Source: Siniperca chuatsi (lineage: Eukaryota > Chordata > Actinopteri > Centrarchiformes > Sinipercidae). Taken from it: 64,000 nucleotides of DNA. The stretch covers positions 17,914,501 through 17,978,500 of the forward strand of contig NC_058047.1 of the NCBI RefSeq assembly GCF_020085105.1, given 5' to 3'. How positions within the stretch are numbered: the first letter of the stretch is position 1; each line of letters starts with the position of its first letter. A program made the translations under genes and the position numbers. Below are positions 1 to 11,285 of this stretch, piece after piece. The notes beneath the pieces were generated by a model. That model was not told the origin of the DNA. It worked only from the letters and a program-made list of their open reading frames with translations, and searched no databases.

Positions 1-736
1 GTAACAGCATCCCCTGTAAAACCACTACAGGTGTTCAAGAAGTAAACAGGAAGAGCAGGAACTCTGCAAAGTGACAGAGTACAGTACTGATATTTACCCA
101 TACTTTGCTGTTCTTCCTTTTCTTACACGTTTCTGCCATTGTTGTTGTCGTGGTGACTGCAGCAGTAAAGGGTGTACAGAGTTGGTGTACAGTGGAGCAG
201 GATATCACAGTGGAAACATAAGACTAAGTTGGCTTTATAAGATGTTGCTCACATCAAAACATGTTCCCTCCACATGTGGCCACGTTAATTTCAAGTCTTA
301 ATTCACCAGTGAGTTTGAAGCCCAGAGAACAAGAGCTTCAGATAATGTTTTACAAATAACTTTTCTGACCAGCACAGAAGGGGCTCTCTGTTCTGTCCTC
401 TGTGTCCCACATGTGGAACACGACGTTCCTCTGCTGTTTCAGGGCCATCAGATCTTTTGACTGCATAAAGGATTTGTTTTTTATTTCAAAATACAACAAA
501 TAATAATTCAGTAATATAACTGATGTTACAGGCACCATCATGTGCAGACACAGTCTACGGAAAACATGATTACTGTCTGCGATGAACTACAAGCTACTGA
601 GACTTAATTCCCCCATCTGTGATTAGGATGGAAATATCCAAATAGCTTATTCCATGTGCTCAGAATGAATATTCATACTTACAAAGAAAAACACATAATT
701 TAAAAGTTAATTTCTGGTATTTTGTCTGTGTTCAAG

Positions 737-3700
737 CACGATGAGGGCTCAAACTGCGGGAACCTCGGCTCCACCGGCGGTAAAGGCAGGTACCTGATGT
801 TCCCTCACGCCACAGACGAGGTGCGTGAAAACAACGATAAGTTCTCGCCCTGCAGCATCGAACACATCAGCAAGATCCTGAAGCTGAAGAAGGATGACTG
901 CTTTGTGGGTGAGAAAGAAAAGGCCAGTCAAGGCCAAATGTTTACACTGTGCATTAGTCACTGTAATTGTAAATTGTAATAGTCACTGTAAATTTGTCTT
1001 GACTTTTAGTGTATGTGTGTGTGTGTTTATCTGTGTGTTTGTTCTTTTTCGGCAGTCAGTGATCAGCCCATCTGTGGAAATCAGATTGTGGAGGGAGATG
1101 AGGAGTGTGATGTCGGTCACAAAGACACAGACCTCTGCTGCTTCAGCGCTAAAGAGCCTGTAGGAGTCCAGTGTCGCCTCAAGCCTGGTAAAGTTTGCAG
1201 GTACTATACACATATGCATACACAGACCATTAAAGTGTGCATAAAAGTTGTATCAGGAGAAATTAGGATAAGATGCTGCATCTGCATGCAGACTAATATT
1301 TACATTATCTTGGCATTGTTTTTAGTTTGATTGATTTTTGGGTTAAAGGCTATTTCTCACTTTCATCATTTTTAATTAAAGCAACACATCACATTAATCT
1401 AAACTATTTTGTTGATGTTCTATCTTCTAGGTGTGTCTTTGTTTTGTTCATATGTGGCTTTCATGTTTATCTGTCACGCTGACTATGTGTTTGATGTTCT
1501 CTCTCATCCATCAGTCCAAGTCAGGGCCTGTGCTGCGGTCGGGACTGTGGGTTTAAGCCAGCGGGTCAGATCTGTGATGAGGAGACAGACTGTAAGACAG
1601 AAAGTGTGTGTTCAGGCCTCTCCCCGCTCTGCCCTGAGCCAAGCGCCAAGGAAAACCTCACAGTCTGCAGTCAGGGCACACATGTCTGCCTGAATGGGGT
1701 GAGGCAGCCACATCCACCACACCACCATGTGACTCAACATGGTTCAACTACATTGCCCAACAAGCCAATGTGTGCAAGTGTACAGCAATGTTGCAAAGCT
1801 GGTCCTGAAAAAAAATCATTAACTATGTTGAGTTTATTCTTAACCTTGGAAACTATCTCACCATAAGGTCCATTTAGTAGCTGTTCTGGAGTTTTCAGTC
1901 TTATCACATGATCTTCATCAGTAGATGGAGTTTGCTCAGCTGTCAACTGTAGATGTTCAAATTTCCATTTTTTTGAGAACTTAAAGGACGTATTATTCAT
2001 TTTGGCTTAAAAGCTGAGTTAATTCTTGACTTTTGAAACAGATATTAGCTTTGTTGTTTAAGCAAGGAATTTTCTTGTCTCTAGTTTACGAACAAACTTA
2101 AAGACTTAGATTAACTGCTTTAGAAATTAAGTTTTCTTATTTGGAATTGAAAGCTTTATTTAAAGGATGATACCAGTGGTTTTACATCTCTAAGCCCATT
2201 TACTACATATCACTTACACTCTACATCACAACATCATTTTGTCAACCATGCTAGTGTGTTTTAGAAATATAAAGTATTTTGTCCATTGTTCCAGGCTTCC
2301 ATTCCTTTCCATTCATTTTTAGATTAATGAAGTTTTTAAAAAAACTTAAAATAGCTCTTAATGTTTTGTATTTTGTCAAAGGCACATTACAATGTTGTGA
2401 GGCAATGAAGTGCAAACCTTTCAAATCAGTCTGGGTTTAACTGAATTGTCACACAACAACAATGCAATATTGACAGAAACCAGTGCAGACTTAATGGTGT
2501 CTGGTGTTGCTTTTTAATGCTATAAAACCTGCAAACACACCTGTGTGGCTCTTTAAAACCTTACTATAGCATTAATTGGAATACCTACAAGCATTTTCTT
2601 GGTTCATTGTAGCTTCAAAAACTTCATTTTGAATAAGTGATTAAAAATAAGTTCTAGCTGTGCATAGATTATTCTTTATAGGATATTGTTATTCAGCTGA
2701 ACTGATTCAGTGCCTAGAGTTTCCTGTTTATGTATCAGCTAACATGAAGTTGAAAATCTTCTGGATTCAATTAGATGCTTCACTGTCCAATAAGTGTGCT
2801 TCTGATCCACTTTATTTGTTCTACTTACTAAGAAAAGCTCTGATCTATTCCATGTAACCACGAGACAAAAAAAACGTCATCTTGACCAAATTTCCTCCAT
2901 TGTTAAACGTCTTCTGATGATACACTGTCCTCTGAGCAGGAGAGGCGAGGAATTTATTCCAGCTGTAAATGTTGCTTCATCATACGTTCTGGATATATTA
3001 CTCCCCAGAGGTGCTAAGTGTGCCTCTGACCTCTGACCTGATCCAGGAACATGGAGCATAATAACTGGAAAAGACTTTTGAGTGGGATGTGGAAATGTGA
3101 AAATCCAAGAAAAAGGATCCAAAAATGAAGGTGGAGTTTCAGTTATAGTGTCCAAATTAATCATAAATTGTTTCATCCGACTAATACTGACGTTATTCCT
3201 TCGCTGAATGCTAAAATCCTTCTTAGAATAAAAGGAGCAGAAAACAGGAAACTCTGACTCGGTACAAATAAACGAAGTCAAAACCAAATTTTGGTTCAGT
3301 TCTTCAAAACACTTGAAGAAAATAAGTTTTGTAAAACAACATGTGTGAAACAAATTACTGACATTACAAAGTGTCAGCCAAAGATTAAACTGTCCAGAAT
3401 TTGTTCTGGGTAAATAATAAACTATTTATACAATTTGCCTTTAGCTACTTAACTTTAACTTTAACATTAGCTACGTAAACCAGAGATCTCTTTTATCAAT
3501 ACCGAATGTATTGTGCAACGTGTCAGTGAAATGCATAATAAACAAACACAGATATAATATTAGGAAACATAAGGAAAAACACATTTATATTTTTAAGACT
3601 TTTTTGACAGATTATTGTCTTAAAGAGTAACTTAACAGTGTTTCACTGCTGTCTTTGGGCCAAAGTTTTACGTCTGTTTCACCTGTGTGTGGTCAGAAGT

Positions 3701-6700
3701 GTGCTTAGTTGAACCTGTAACCACACTCAGCAGTGATGTCATGGTGCACTGACACACCCTGTGGTACACTTCTACGTCAGAGCAGAAAGGTGAGAAGTTA
3801 AACCACTGGAGATCAACAAAAATACGATTTTCAGCTGTTGTTTAGTTGCTCTTTAATTACAAATCATGTATCCGTTTTTTAATGCAGGCGATACATTTGT
3901 ATATTTTTACTACCATTGATGGCATCCATTGGTTTTTATTAATTTACAAACAGTATGAAAATCAGTTAGCAGGCTTTTGAAACTTGCCTGACTTGTGTAA
4001 TCCACCAGAGTGAACATCAAGTCTCAGAAAACTCAAGTTTTAAGAGCCTGTTAATAGATTTTCATTTCATCTAGAAATTAATGAATGTCTGGAGCAGTAG
4101 ACAAAATTCTTTTACCATCTATATCCAACCTTAGCTACTCCATCAACCTTTTTCCAAGGTTTTAATGGGCCTAAACTTAACTTCCCCAGCCTTATCCAGA
4201 GCCAGGGTTGTTTAAACTTAACAATTTATTGGTTGTGATTTGATTAAATTAAATTGTTAGCATAACTTACAGAAAGTCCAGCTGACAGTATAACTACCTA
4301 ACAATCCAGTCAATATTGAAGTATCAAACAAAATGATGCTGTTTTTAATACCTGTATAGTAAATAAACTTTGACTGGACTCGGCTCTCTTAACCTGCTGT
4401 TTTTTGGCTATGGTATTGCTTTTGTATCCCTTTACTACTCCTCGGTTTTTCCTGTCTAGCTTCTTCTCTTTAAAGACTTCTTCTCAATGAGTGTCTCCGG
4501 TTCTCCCTGCAGGTCTGTGCTGAGTCTGTGTGTGTGAAGCACAGCCTGCAGCAGTGTGACTGTCCAGGAGACTCCATGAAGGAGAAATGCCACATGTGCT
4601 GCCAGCAGCCCGGTAACCAGAGGCCCATGTGTCCTCTACTACTGAGGAATGTGTTTACAACATGTCAGCCTGTGTCAATTTGTACTGGGGTTACCCTCAT
4701 ACATTATTGTTTTCCATTAGACAACCTCAAAACTAGCACAAGAGACACCATCTGACACAATGGTCCGTGTACAAAGTATAACATCATGTGTTTTGTTAAA
4801 GAGATTTGAACATCACACTTTGCAAGAAATGTGAGTTACAGTCAGTTGTGGTCCTGGATGCTTTGGTGTCCTAGAAGTTCGGTATCTGTGTTTTAAAGAC
4901 AATTGATCTGTCAAATTCCTTTTCTTTGTTTTGTTTTTGTTTATAGAAAAATTATACTACCACTGGGGGGCACCAAAGTCAGAAATGTTTTAATTCTATA
5001 CACAGTGGCTTTAAGTAGCTTTATGATATGTATTCTGGTATATTTTAATTAGATTTTCTCTGTATCAATGGCAGATAAGCCTGAGACGTGTGCCAGCACC
5101 ACCTCCTCCGTGCTCTCCCATCACTTCCAGAGAAAGGCATTGCCCTTGGTCGGCGGGGCTCCGTGCTCAGGGAACCGGGGATACTGCGACAAATTCCATG
5201 TGTGTCGTCTGCTGGATGCAGACGGCCCCATCGCAAGACTGAAAAACTCCTTTCTCAATTTGGATGATTTCGATGACATAGCAGAGTGGATGAAGGTGAT
5301 GGTTTCCTTGTTTGATAGCACATACATAAGATAACAACATACAATTATGGAGGATGTTACAGTAAAGGTGAAGAACAGCTAATATGGATGTCAGAACATG
5401 AGTTAAACTAAAAGGAACTGCTAAAATCAGCCCACTGTCCTCCTATTTAGTTTAAGCAGCTAGTTAGTCAAACTTTTCTTATTTAACAATACCTAAAACC
5501 AATATCAAACCTTTAAGATACTTTGTAAGTTTTGAAAGAAAAATTAACATAATTTTCTTCTTATTGTTTATTCAGACAGAATGTGAAGCAAATTTTAGAG
5601 GTGGTGCGACTGCATACAAAATAAATGGGTAGAAGCAATTAGACATAAATTTACCTTGGGGCAGTGCAAAGTGACGCTAAGACGCATCCGCATGAGTTGC
5701 AAATGTATCCTAAGGCTTTATGAATCTGCTTAATAAACATACAGAGACGAGAGGAAAAAGAAGAGACTGGGGGGAATGACAGAAAGAACCAGTGTTTCGG
5801 GTGTGTTCTGAGTTCAGTCAGAGGCTGAGCTGAACACTTCTACAGACATGGTCGGCGCATCCGTTGCTAGCTAGCTAACGTACAGTTGCTACATAAGCTG
5901 TTTGGTGCAAATAAACACAAACAGTCCACCGGTATAATTTGCACAAATGACGAACATTCGCTTTGCTTTCTGTCTGAACACACCTTAACGAATGAAAAGT
6001 TGAATTTATAAGCAATAAAACGCACCGTTACTCAATTTAGTACACTCAGAGGTTTTGCTGCTCCAGCCTTACTTAGTCTAGCATGGCCAGTAGCTCATGG
6101 TAGCAACCTTTAAATATGTAGATATTGCTGTCTAACTTTTGTTGCTCACTCTATGACTGTTCTCTACTTGAGCTACCTTACCAAATGACATTTTTTGCAT
6201 TTAGCATTATCTAGTAGGCCTACTTGTCACATGTTGCCACAGTGGTTGTTTTATTTAGCAAAAGTTACACAATTTCACTTTAAAGGCCCCCTGTAGAGTT
6301 TTGACCATTAGTGGCACTGTAGAGCAATGTTTTGATGAGCAGGGGTCTTTATAGTTCCAATCTTGTGCCGTACATTAAAGCTGGCTGCAGAGGGCGGTAG
6401 CAGCTGCTGGTGATAATGCACCTAAAAGGGAGCAATGTGCCAAAAAATGCTTGTTAAGCCTAAAGGATACACAATGTGAATGGAAACAAATCTGTATTTG
6501 TTTACAGTGAAAGCTCCACTGTGTACATCTAATCAGTGTTTCAGTTGCCAAAGCCTTTTAAAAGCCTTTAATGAGTTGGTTTACTTTCTTTTACTACTTT
6601 ACTTTTTAAAAAGAAAGGTTTGTGTCCAAGTCATTGTATTATCAATACAGTGCTTTACTATGATAGGCGTTTTGATCAGATGATGAGGTAAATTTATAGA

Positions 6701-7932
6701 TTTGAACATAAAGTTGCTCCACTGACTCAAATGATCATTGGTTTTCTGGCCATCAGGTCACATGGTTGAAAATTATTATTTACCTTATACTATGGCTGAG
6801 AACGTCATCTTTGTTAAGATGCAGCAGATGTTTGCCTCAGCTCAGGTCAGTGTGTTCGTTAAACTTCCTGCCTTGATGTTCAGCTGTCTTCAATGTTTCA
6901 GTCACAGCTGGCTTTGAGGTTTAGTTTCTTATGACAGCATGGAGGATCAGGAATGCCCATTTGGGTTGAAGAGCACCTTATGGATCAGCCATCCGTTTCA
7001 CTGGAAACAGAATGACCCCTCACTTCATGGACCATTCATTGTGTTGTTTTACCATACCTGTGTCGCTGACTCATTCTCTAATGTGTAGAGCTGCAAAGCA
7101 ATAACCTGTTCTGTTTTTTTTACAGACACACTAGAACAAAACAATTCAACTTAATACGTTCAACCAAGAATATGATACCAAATACATGTATTTATACTGC
7201 CACTCAGTGTTAAAATGAACCTATACTAAACTTGTTGCCAACTTTCTTGTGTTTTGATGCTCACCGAAAACAGCACATGTATGTGGGTGAACTTTGTGAG
7301 TTGAAAGAAATGACTGTGCTTGGAAATGCTGTTTAAGCTTTGACATTTAGAATTCCAGTTGATTTAATTCAATATTTAGCAAGTCACATTATATTGAATT
7401 AACATGTCTTCACCAGGTACTTTGGGAGGCAACATTAGGACTTTTATATAACATTGGGAGGTTAGGTTTCAGCTACTGTTACAGCATTCCTCAAAGAAAA
7501 CAAATGTTTAGAGCTGAAGTGACAAGCTGAAGGACATAGGTTGCATTTCATGATAATTCCATTTTGAGATGTGATTCCATTTTAAATTGTTGTTGTTTGC
7601 TTCTTGATTACACTTGACCCAAAAAATAACTGCAAGGTAATGCAGGATGCGCTGATGCTAAAGATATTTCTAGAGTTGGTGTGCCACTGCAAAACACTTT
7701 TCTAAATAACAAGATACACACCTGGTCAAGAAATACAGTCACTACTACTTCAAAGTAGCCTGGTATCTCTTTGGTATTCAAATCTAATGACTATATTTTG
7801 TGCAATGTTTTTATTTACCCTCTGCAGGCTCACTGGTGGGCCATATTGCTGGCTATCCTGACTCTGTCTGGAGTGATGGGCTGCACCGTCTGCTTCTGCA
7901 GCCACAACCTGGACACCAGTGACTCGGAGTGA
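737..7932 (+). CDS. adam10-like: ADAM10-like membrane metalloprotease/disintegrin (3' part; 5' exons lie left of the window)
   Basis: Six coding exons are joined in phase: 737-908, 1056-1200, 1515-1698, 4513-4612, 5075-5295 and 7828-7932 (stop TGA). Together they give the last 308 residues. The first exon opens with His-Asp, the end of the zinc-site segment that in ADAM10 reads HExxHxxGxxHD, so the catalytic helix is encoded upstream of base 1. Then come the Met-turn region (YLMFPHATDE), a Cys-rich disintegrin stretch (VSDQPICGNQIVEGDEECD, SPSQGLCC) and the membrane-proximal part (GYCDKFHVCRLLDADGPIA, IAEWMK). A hydrophobic membrane segment beginning AHWWAILLAILTL follows. Each part aligns with ADAM10 and not with other ADAMs. 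ADAM10 is the main Notch/APP ectodomain sheddase at the cell surface. Oddity: the protein ends about a dozen residues after the membrane, whereas ADAM10 has a long proline-rich tail. It is probably a diverged fish paralogue. Identification is confident; the exact splice ends are slightly less so. Confidence 0.9.
1869..1952 (+). repeat. Half copy of a dispersed fold-back repeat in an ADAM10-like intron
   Basis: The stretch starting TCCATTTAGTAGCTGTTCTG matches, over about 80 bp, the reverse complement of the right arm of the inverted-repeat element at 61644-61777, with scattered differences. It lies in the 2.8-kb intron 1699-4512. In the rest of that intron I see only AT-rich sequence and an unsupported minus-strand open frame at 2877-3353. 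Confidence 0.6.
6280..6480 (+). repeat. Copy of a short dispersed repeat family (TTAAAGG...CCTGTAGAG)
   Basis: The start TTAAAGGCCCCCTGTAGAG, followed by a block ending GGCACTGTAGAGCAATG, recurs at 22485-22620 (TTAAAGACACCCTATGCGG, then GGCATTGCAGAGCAATG). A reverse-oriented short copy lies at about 23585-23662. The right end carries TAAAGGATACACAATGTG, resembling the TTAAAGATACATAATGTAG end of the 23.6-kb copy. The outer TTAAAG/CTTTAA pairing suggests a small non-autonomous DNA element. The copy lies in the last intron of the ADAM10-like gene. Confidence 0.5.
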
Positions 7933-8498
7933 CCTCTGACTTTTGATCTCTGTCACTTCTGGGAATACAAGTATGATCATGATGATGCACAAATTCATTA
8001 GGAGACAATTTGTAACTGTCAATGTGACATTGACGAGATTCTTTTAGTCAACTTTGTTCCACATCTCAAACAATGTGTGATCCACAGTTGACCTGTGAAG
8101 ACACCTACTCAACACCTCTGCACTGTTTTGTTAACTGATACCTTTGAACGTCATTATGCACCTGCCATTTCTTGTCCTTGCGTGACTTGTCTGTTCACAT
8201 TTCAACAAGCGGTGAAGGTCTCCTGTAATGCATGTGTTGTGGACAACGTCACTGTTTCTGCAAACTGTAGGTCAGTCTGAGGGGGTTGCTCTTAGAGGCC
8301 ACATAGCATCGAGCACCTACAGTGATTTAAAGCCATCTGTCCCTGCAAACTGACTGATGAGACTCTACCTTATTTTGCTGTGCAGTGTCCTTGCTGTTGT
8401 ATTTGAACTTGAGCGCTATAATTTCGTCCTTAATCACCATCCAGCTTTCCATCACAGTGAGACTTAATCAAGTGGAAAAAGATGCTGATGTTTAAGTT

Positions 8499-8504
8499 AA
8501 TAAA
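8499..8504 (+). terminator. Poly(A) signal of the ADAM10-like gene
   Basis: AATAAA lies 567 bp after the stop codon at 7932. It is followed within about 20-30 bases by a TG/T-rich stretch (TGTTTGTCATC). This is the first canonical hexamer downstream of the stop, so the 3' UTR is probably about 590 bp (7933 to about 8525). The hAT-like element starts only about 35 bp further on. Confidence 0.6.
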
Positions 8505-8559
8505 GTGACAGTAAAATGTTTGTCATCTCAAAGAGTATTCCTTCACCATTTATGATTTA

Positions 8560-9473
8560 CAGTGGTGGTAACTAAGTACATTTACTCAGGTACTGTAATT
8601 AAGTACAATTTCGAGGTACTTCAGAGGGAAATTTTGTACTTATTATTCCACAATTTTTATTTGACAGATATAGTTACAAATTACTTTTTGTAATTAGAGA
8701 TTAAGATTTTGCATGAAAAAAAATGTTTGACATGTTTGTGTCCCAGCATGTCTAGTTGGGGTTCCTTGTCACATTTCAGTTGTCCATGAGTTCATAGCAG
8801 TTCTATCAAACACAGATTTCTTCTCTAAACCTGTCAGATGCTTTCATTGTTGAGGTCCAAAGATTAGAGAAAAGTAAAAAAAAAAAAAAAAGAGAGAGAA
8901 AGAATATGAATTTGTGTAGCAGACATTGTTTTTTCTTAGTTCCTACCCCAATAATCATCTCACGACCCTTCAGGTTTATCAGTCGCACTTTATTTTACAG
9001 TACACTAATAAGACGTAATAAAACGTACTTTGTATCAAATTAGACCGAAACTAGAAATAACATGTTCTTTATTAGACAGTAAACAAACACAGTTATACCC
9101 TAACACCATACACCTAAACTATGCAATATTAGACACCACATTTCGTCTTCTAGTTTTGGTCTAATTTGATACAAAGTATGGCTTATTACGTCTTATTAGT
9201 GTACCGTAAAATAAAGTGCGACCCATTTATCTTGTGACCCTTTGGAGGGGACCTGACCCCTAGGTTGGGAACCACTGGACTAAACTACCTAACTGTATAT
9301 AAAGTAGTTAAAACTACTTTTGATACCTCAGGTACATTTTTCCGATAATGCTGCTGTACTTTTATTTTGGTAGGATTTTGATTGCAGAGCTTTAACTTGT
9401 AATGGGGTATTCTTAGATTGTTGTATTGGTACTTTTACTTAAGTAAATGATCTGAACAAGTCTTCCACCATTA
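8560..9473. mobile_element. Non-autonomous hAT-like DNA transposon (about 0.9 kb)
   Basis: The left end is CAGTGGTGGTAACTAAG; the right end is TCTTCCACCATTA, which in reverse complement (TAATGGTGGAAGA) is an imperfect match. Both ends are flanked by the same 8-bp word ATGATTTA (8552-8559 and 9474-9481), the duplication length expected of hAT transposons. Internal text such as GTACATTTACTCAGGTACT and ACTTTTACTTAAGTAAATGA is a very common teleost repeat. No transposase frame is present. It sits between the converging 3' ends of the ADAM10-like gene and the first lipase. Confidence 0.8.
8982..9222. mobile_element. Fold-back (hairpin) MITE nested inside the hAT-like element
   Basis: The left arm 8982-9056 (GTCGCACTTTATTTTACAGT...) and right arm 9148-9222 (...ACTGTAAAATAAAGTGCGAC with one change) are inverted copies of about 75 bp with few mismatches, around a 91-bp AT-rich centre. 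No coding capacity is seen. It interrupts the hAT-like element at 8560-9473, so it inserted later. A target duplication is not clear. Confidence 0.8.
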
Positions 9474-9844
9474 ATGATTTATAAGTCATAACTAAAAGGC
9501 ATATTTGGTAATGAAACTATGATGAATAAAGTCTATCTCTTGGGTCACCTTGACACAGTCAAACAAACACAATGGCGTCACAACTACAAGGACATGAAGA
9601 AATCACAGAGCTTATTTAGTGTAATTTAACAATTCCTTGCACTTTTATATCAAAAAGAGATGCAAGTTTAAATGTTTGGATCAAACACACATTTTGCACT
9701 GATAATAAATAAAATAAGGAATAAACAAGCTTGAGCTGAGTGATAAAGAGGGAACATATTTATGATTGAGTAAGGTGAGGATTTTTCACTGGCACAACCC
9801 TAAAATAAATGTCAGGCTCAGCATGACCTCTCAGATGTCAGTTT

Positions 9845-11285
9845 TGGTTTATTAAAGAATTTATACAGTACAGTGAATATTTACAAATATGTACAAAAGA
9901 TTATAGATATATAACATTTTTAGATTAGAGATTCAATTCATCCAGAGGTAAAAATATAGAACTAACAGCGTTCCATACTACAAAATCTATTCTCATAATC
10001 TGTATTATGGTATTTACATAACTGTACAAGTAACTTGGTTGAGCAATCTCTTCCCTTGTTTTCAGTGCAAGTAAAACATTTCCACATTTTTAAAGTCGGT
10101 GGAAACGCAGTCACAATGATTAAAGTACCGATCTCTAAAGAGCCAAGGTTTAGATATTGCTCACAGAACTTGAAATGTAATTATGAATGAAAGAGCATTG
10201 GTTAAGAATTAAAAAGTCAAATGCACAATAGAAATTGCAGTCAACAGAGACTCATGATAGACAGCACAACAAAATGATGAAATTGATATTAATTGTGCTT
10301 TCTACCTCAAACTGAGCATCACGTACCTCAAATTTAGCCACTGTAGTAGAACCATGGTAGACAAAATGCCAGGCATTTCTTTTAGGTAGCAGCTTCAAAG
10401 TAACATGTTGCAGAGGTGTAGCTGTAAAAATTATGCAAAAGCTTTTGCATGTTCAGATGTTTCAGTAAAAGTCACAAAGTTCATAGAATAACAATAATAA
10501 AGCACACTAAGGTGAAAAACAGCAACAAAACACTAGGTTAAGACAAGTTCAATTTGCAATAGCTTACTTCTGGCTGACTGTTTACAGTAAGGCACACTGA
10601 TACAGGTCCCACAGTCACGTACAGTGCTGAGAGCCACAGTGGTGAATGCTCCGTTAGGTTATGCATTAGTTAGATAATAAATAAAAGGTAAATAAAGTGT
10701 ACCCTATTGCATAAAACACCTTAAGAAATTCAGCTTAACGGTTATTTTAAGAAGCGGCAACAGTCTGCAGACCTCCATGGACACCAAAAGGACATTACTC
10801 TTTACAGTGATTGCTATAAATATGAAATTTAACCTGAGGTATTTACACAATGGGACATCAGTATCTCCAGAACTACTAAGGTAAATCCAGTCAGTCATAC
10901 CTCTCAGTATGCAAGGCTCTGAAGTGATTTTGTATCCATCTCTTTGGACACAAAAGAAGCACCAAAGATGACGGCATTTACTTTTTGTACGACAACAAAG
11001 TTACAGTTACGTATCATAAAAACAGCTCTTTACAAAATATTTTATAGTATTCATATACATATTGTTTTTAAATAACGAACATTTTGTGAATATATACACG
11101 GCGGTGAGAGTTTTGTGTAATATGAGAAATAAAATAAGTTACAGGTGTATAAATTATTTACTAAGTGCTGAAATTGACAGAAGGGCATTCAATAGTGGAG
11201 TCTTTTCTTCAAGGTCAGTGGTTCTCCAGAATTACTCTACACACAAAGAAAAGTGTATTGTTATTTATCAGCTTTAATAGTAATT
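9845..11285 (-). other. Probable 3' UTR and downstream flank of the lipc-like gene
   Basis: This 1.4-kb AT-rich stretch follows the lipase stop codon (minus strand). No coding exon is visible. A minus-strand AATAAA (TTTATT on the plus strand at about 9848) could be the distal poly(A) signal. If the GC-AG intron proposed for the last exon is used, the final few codons would be at about 11161-11167. The assignment rests on position and hexamer only. Confidence 0.35.

Noticed and set aside
1-736. Search for the ADAM10 exon carrying HExxH
   Set aside because: No frame in this stretch encodes the zinc-binding helix; the exon must lie left of the window.
2877-3353. 158-codon minus-strand open frame in an ADAM10-like intron
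   Set aside because: No recognisable domain, no splice or promoter context, ordinary AT-rich composition; most likely chance or an old repeat.
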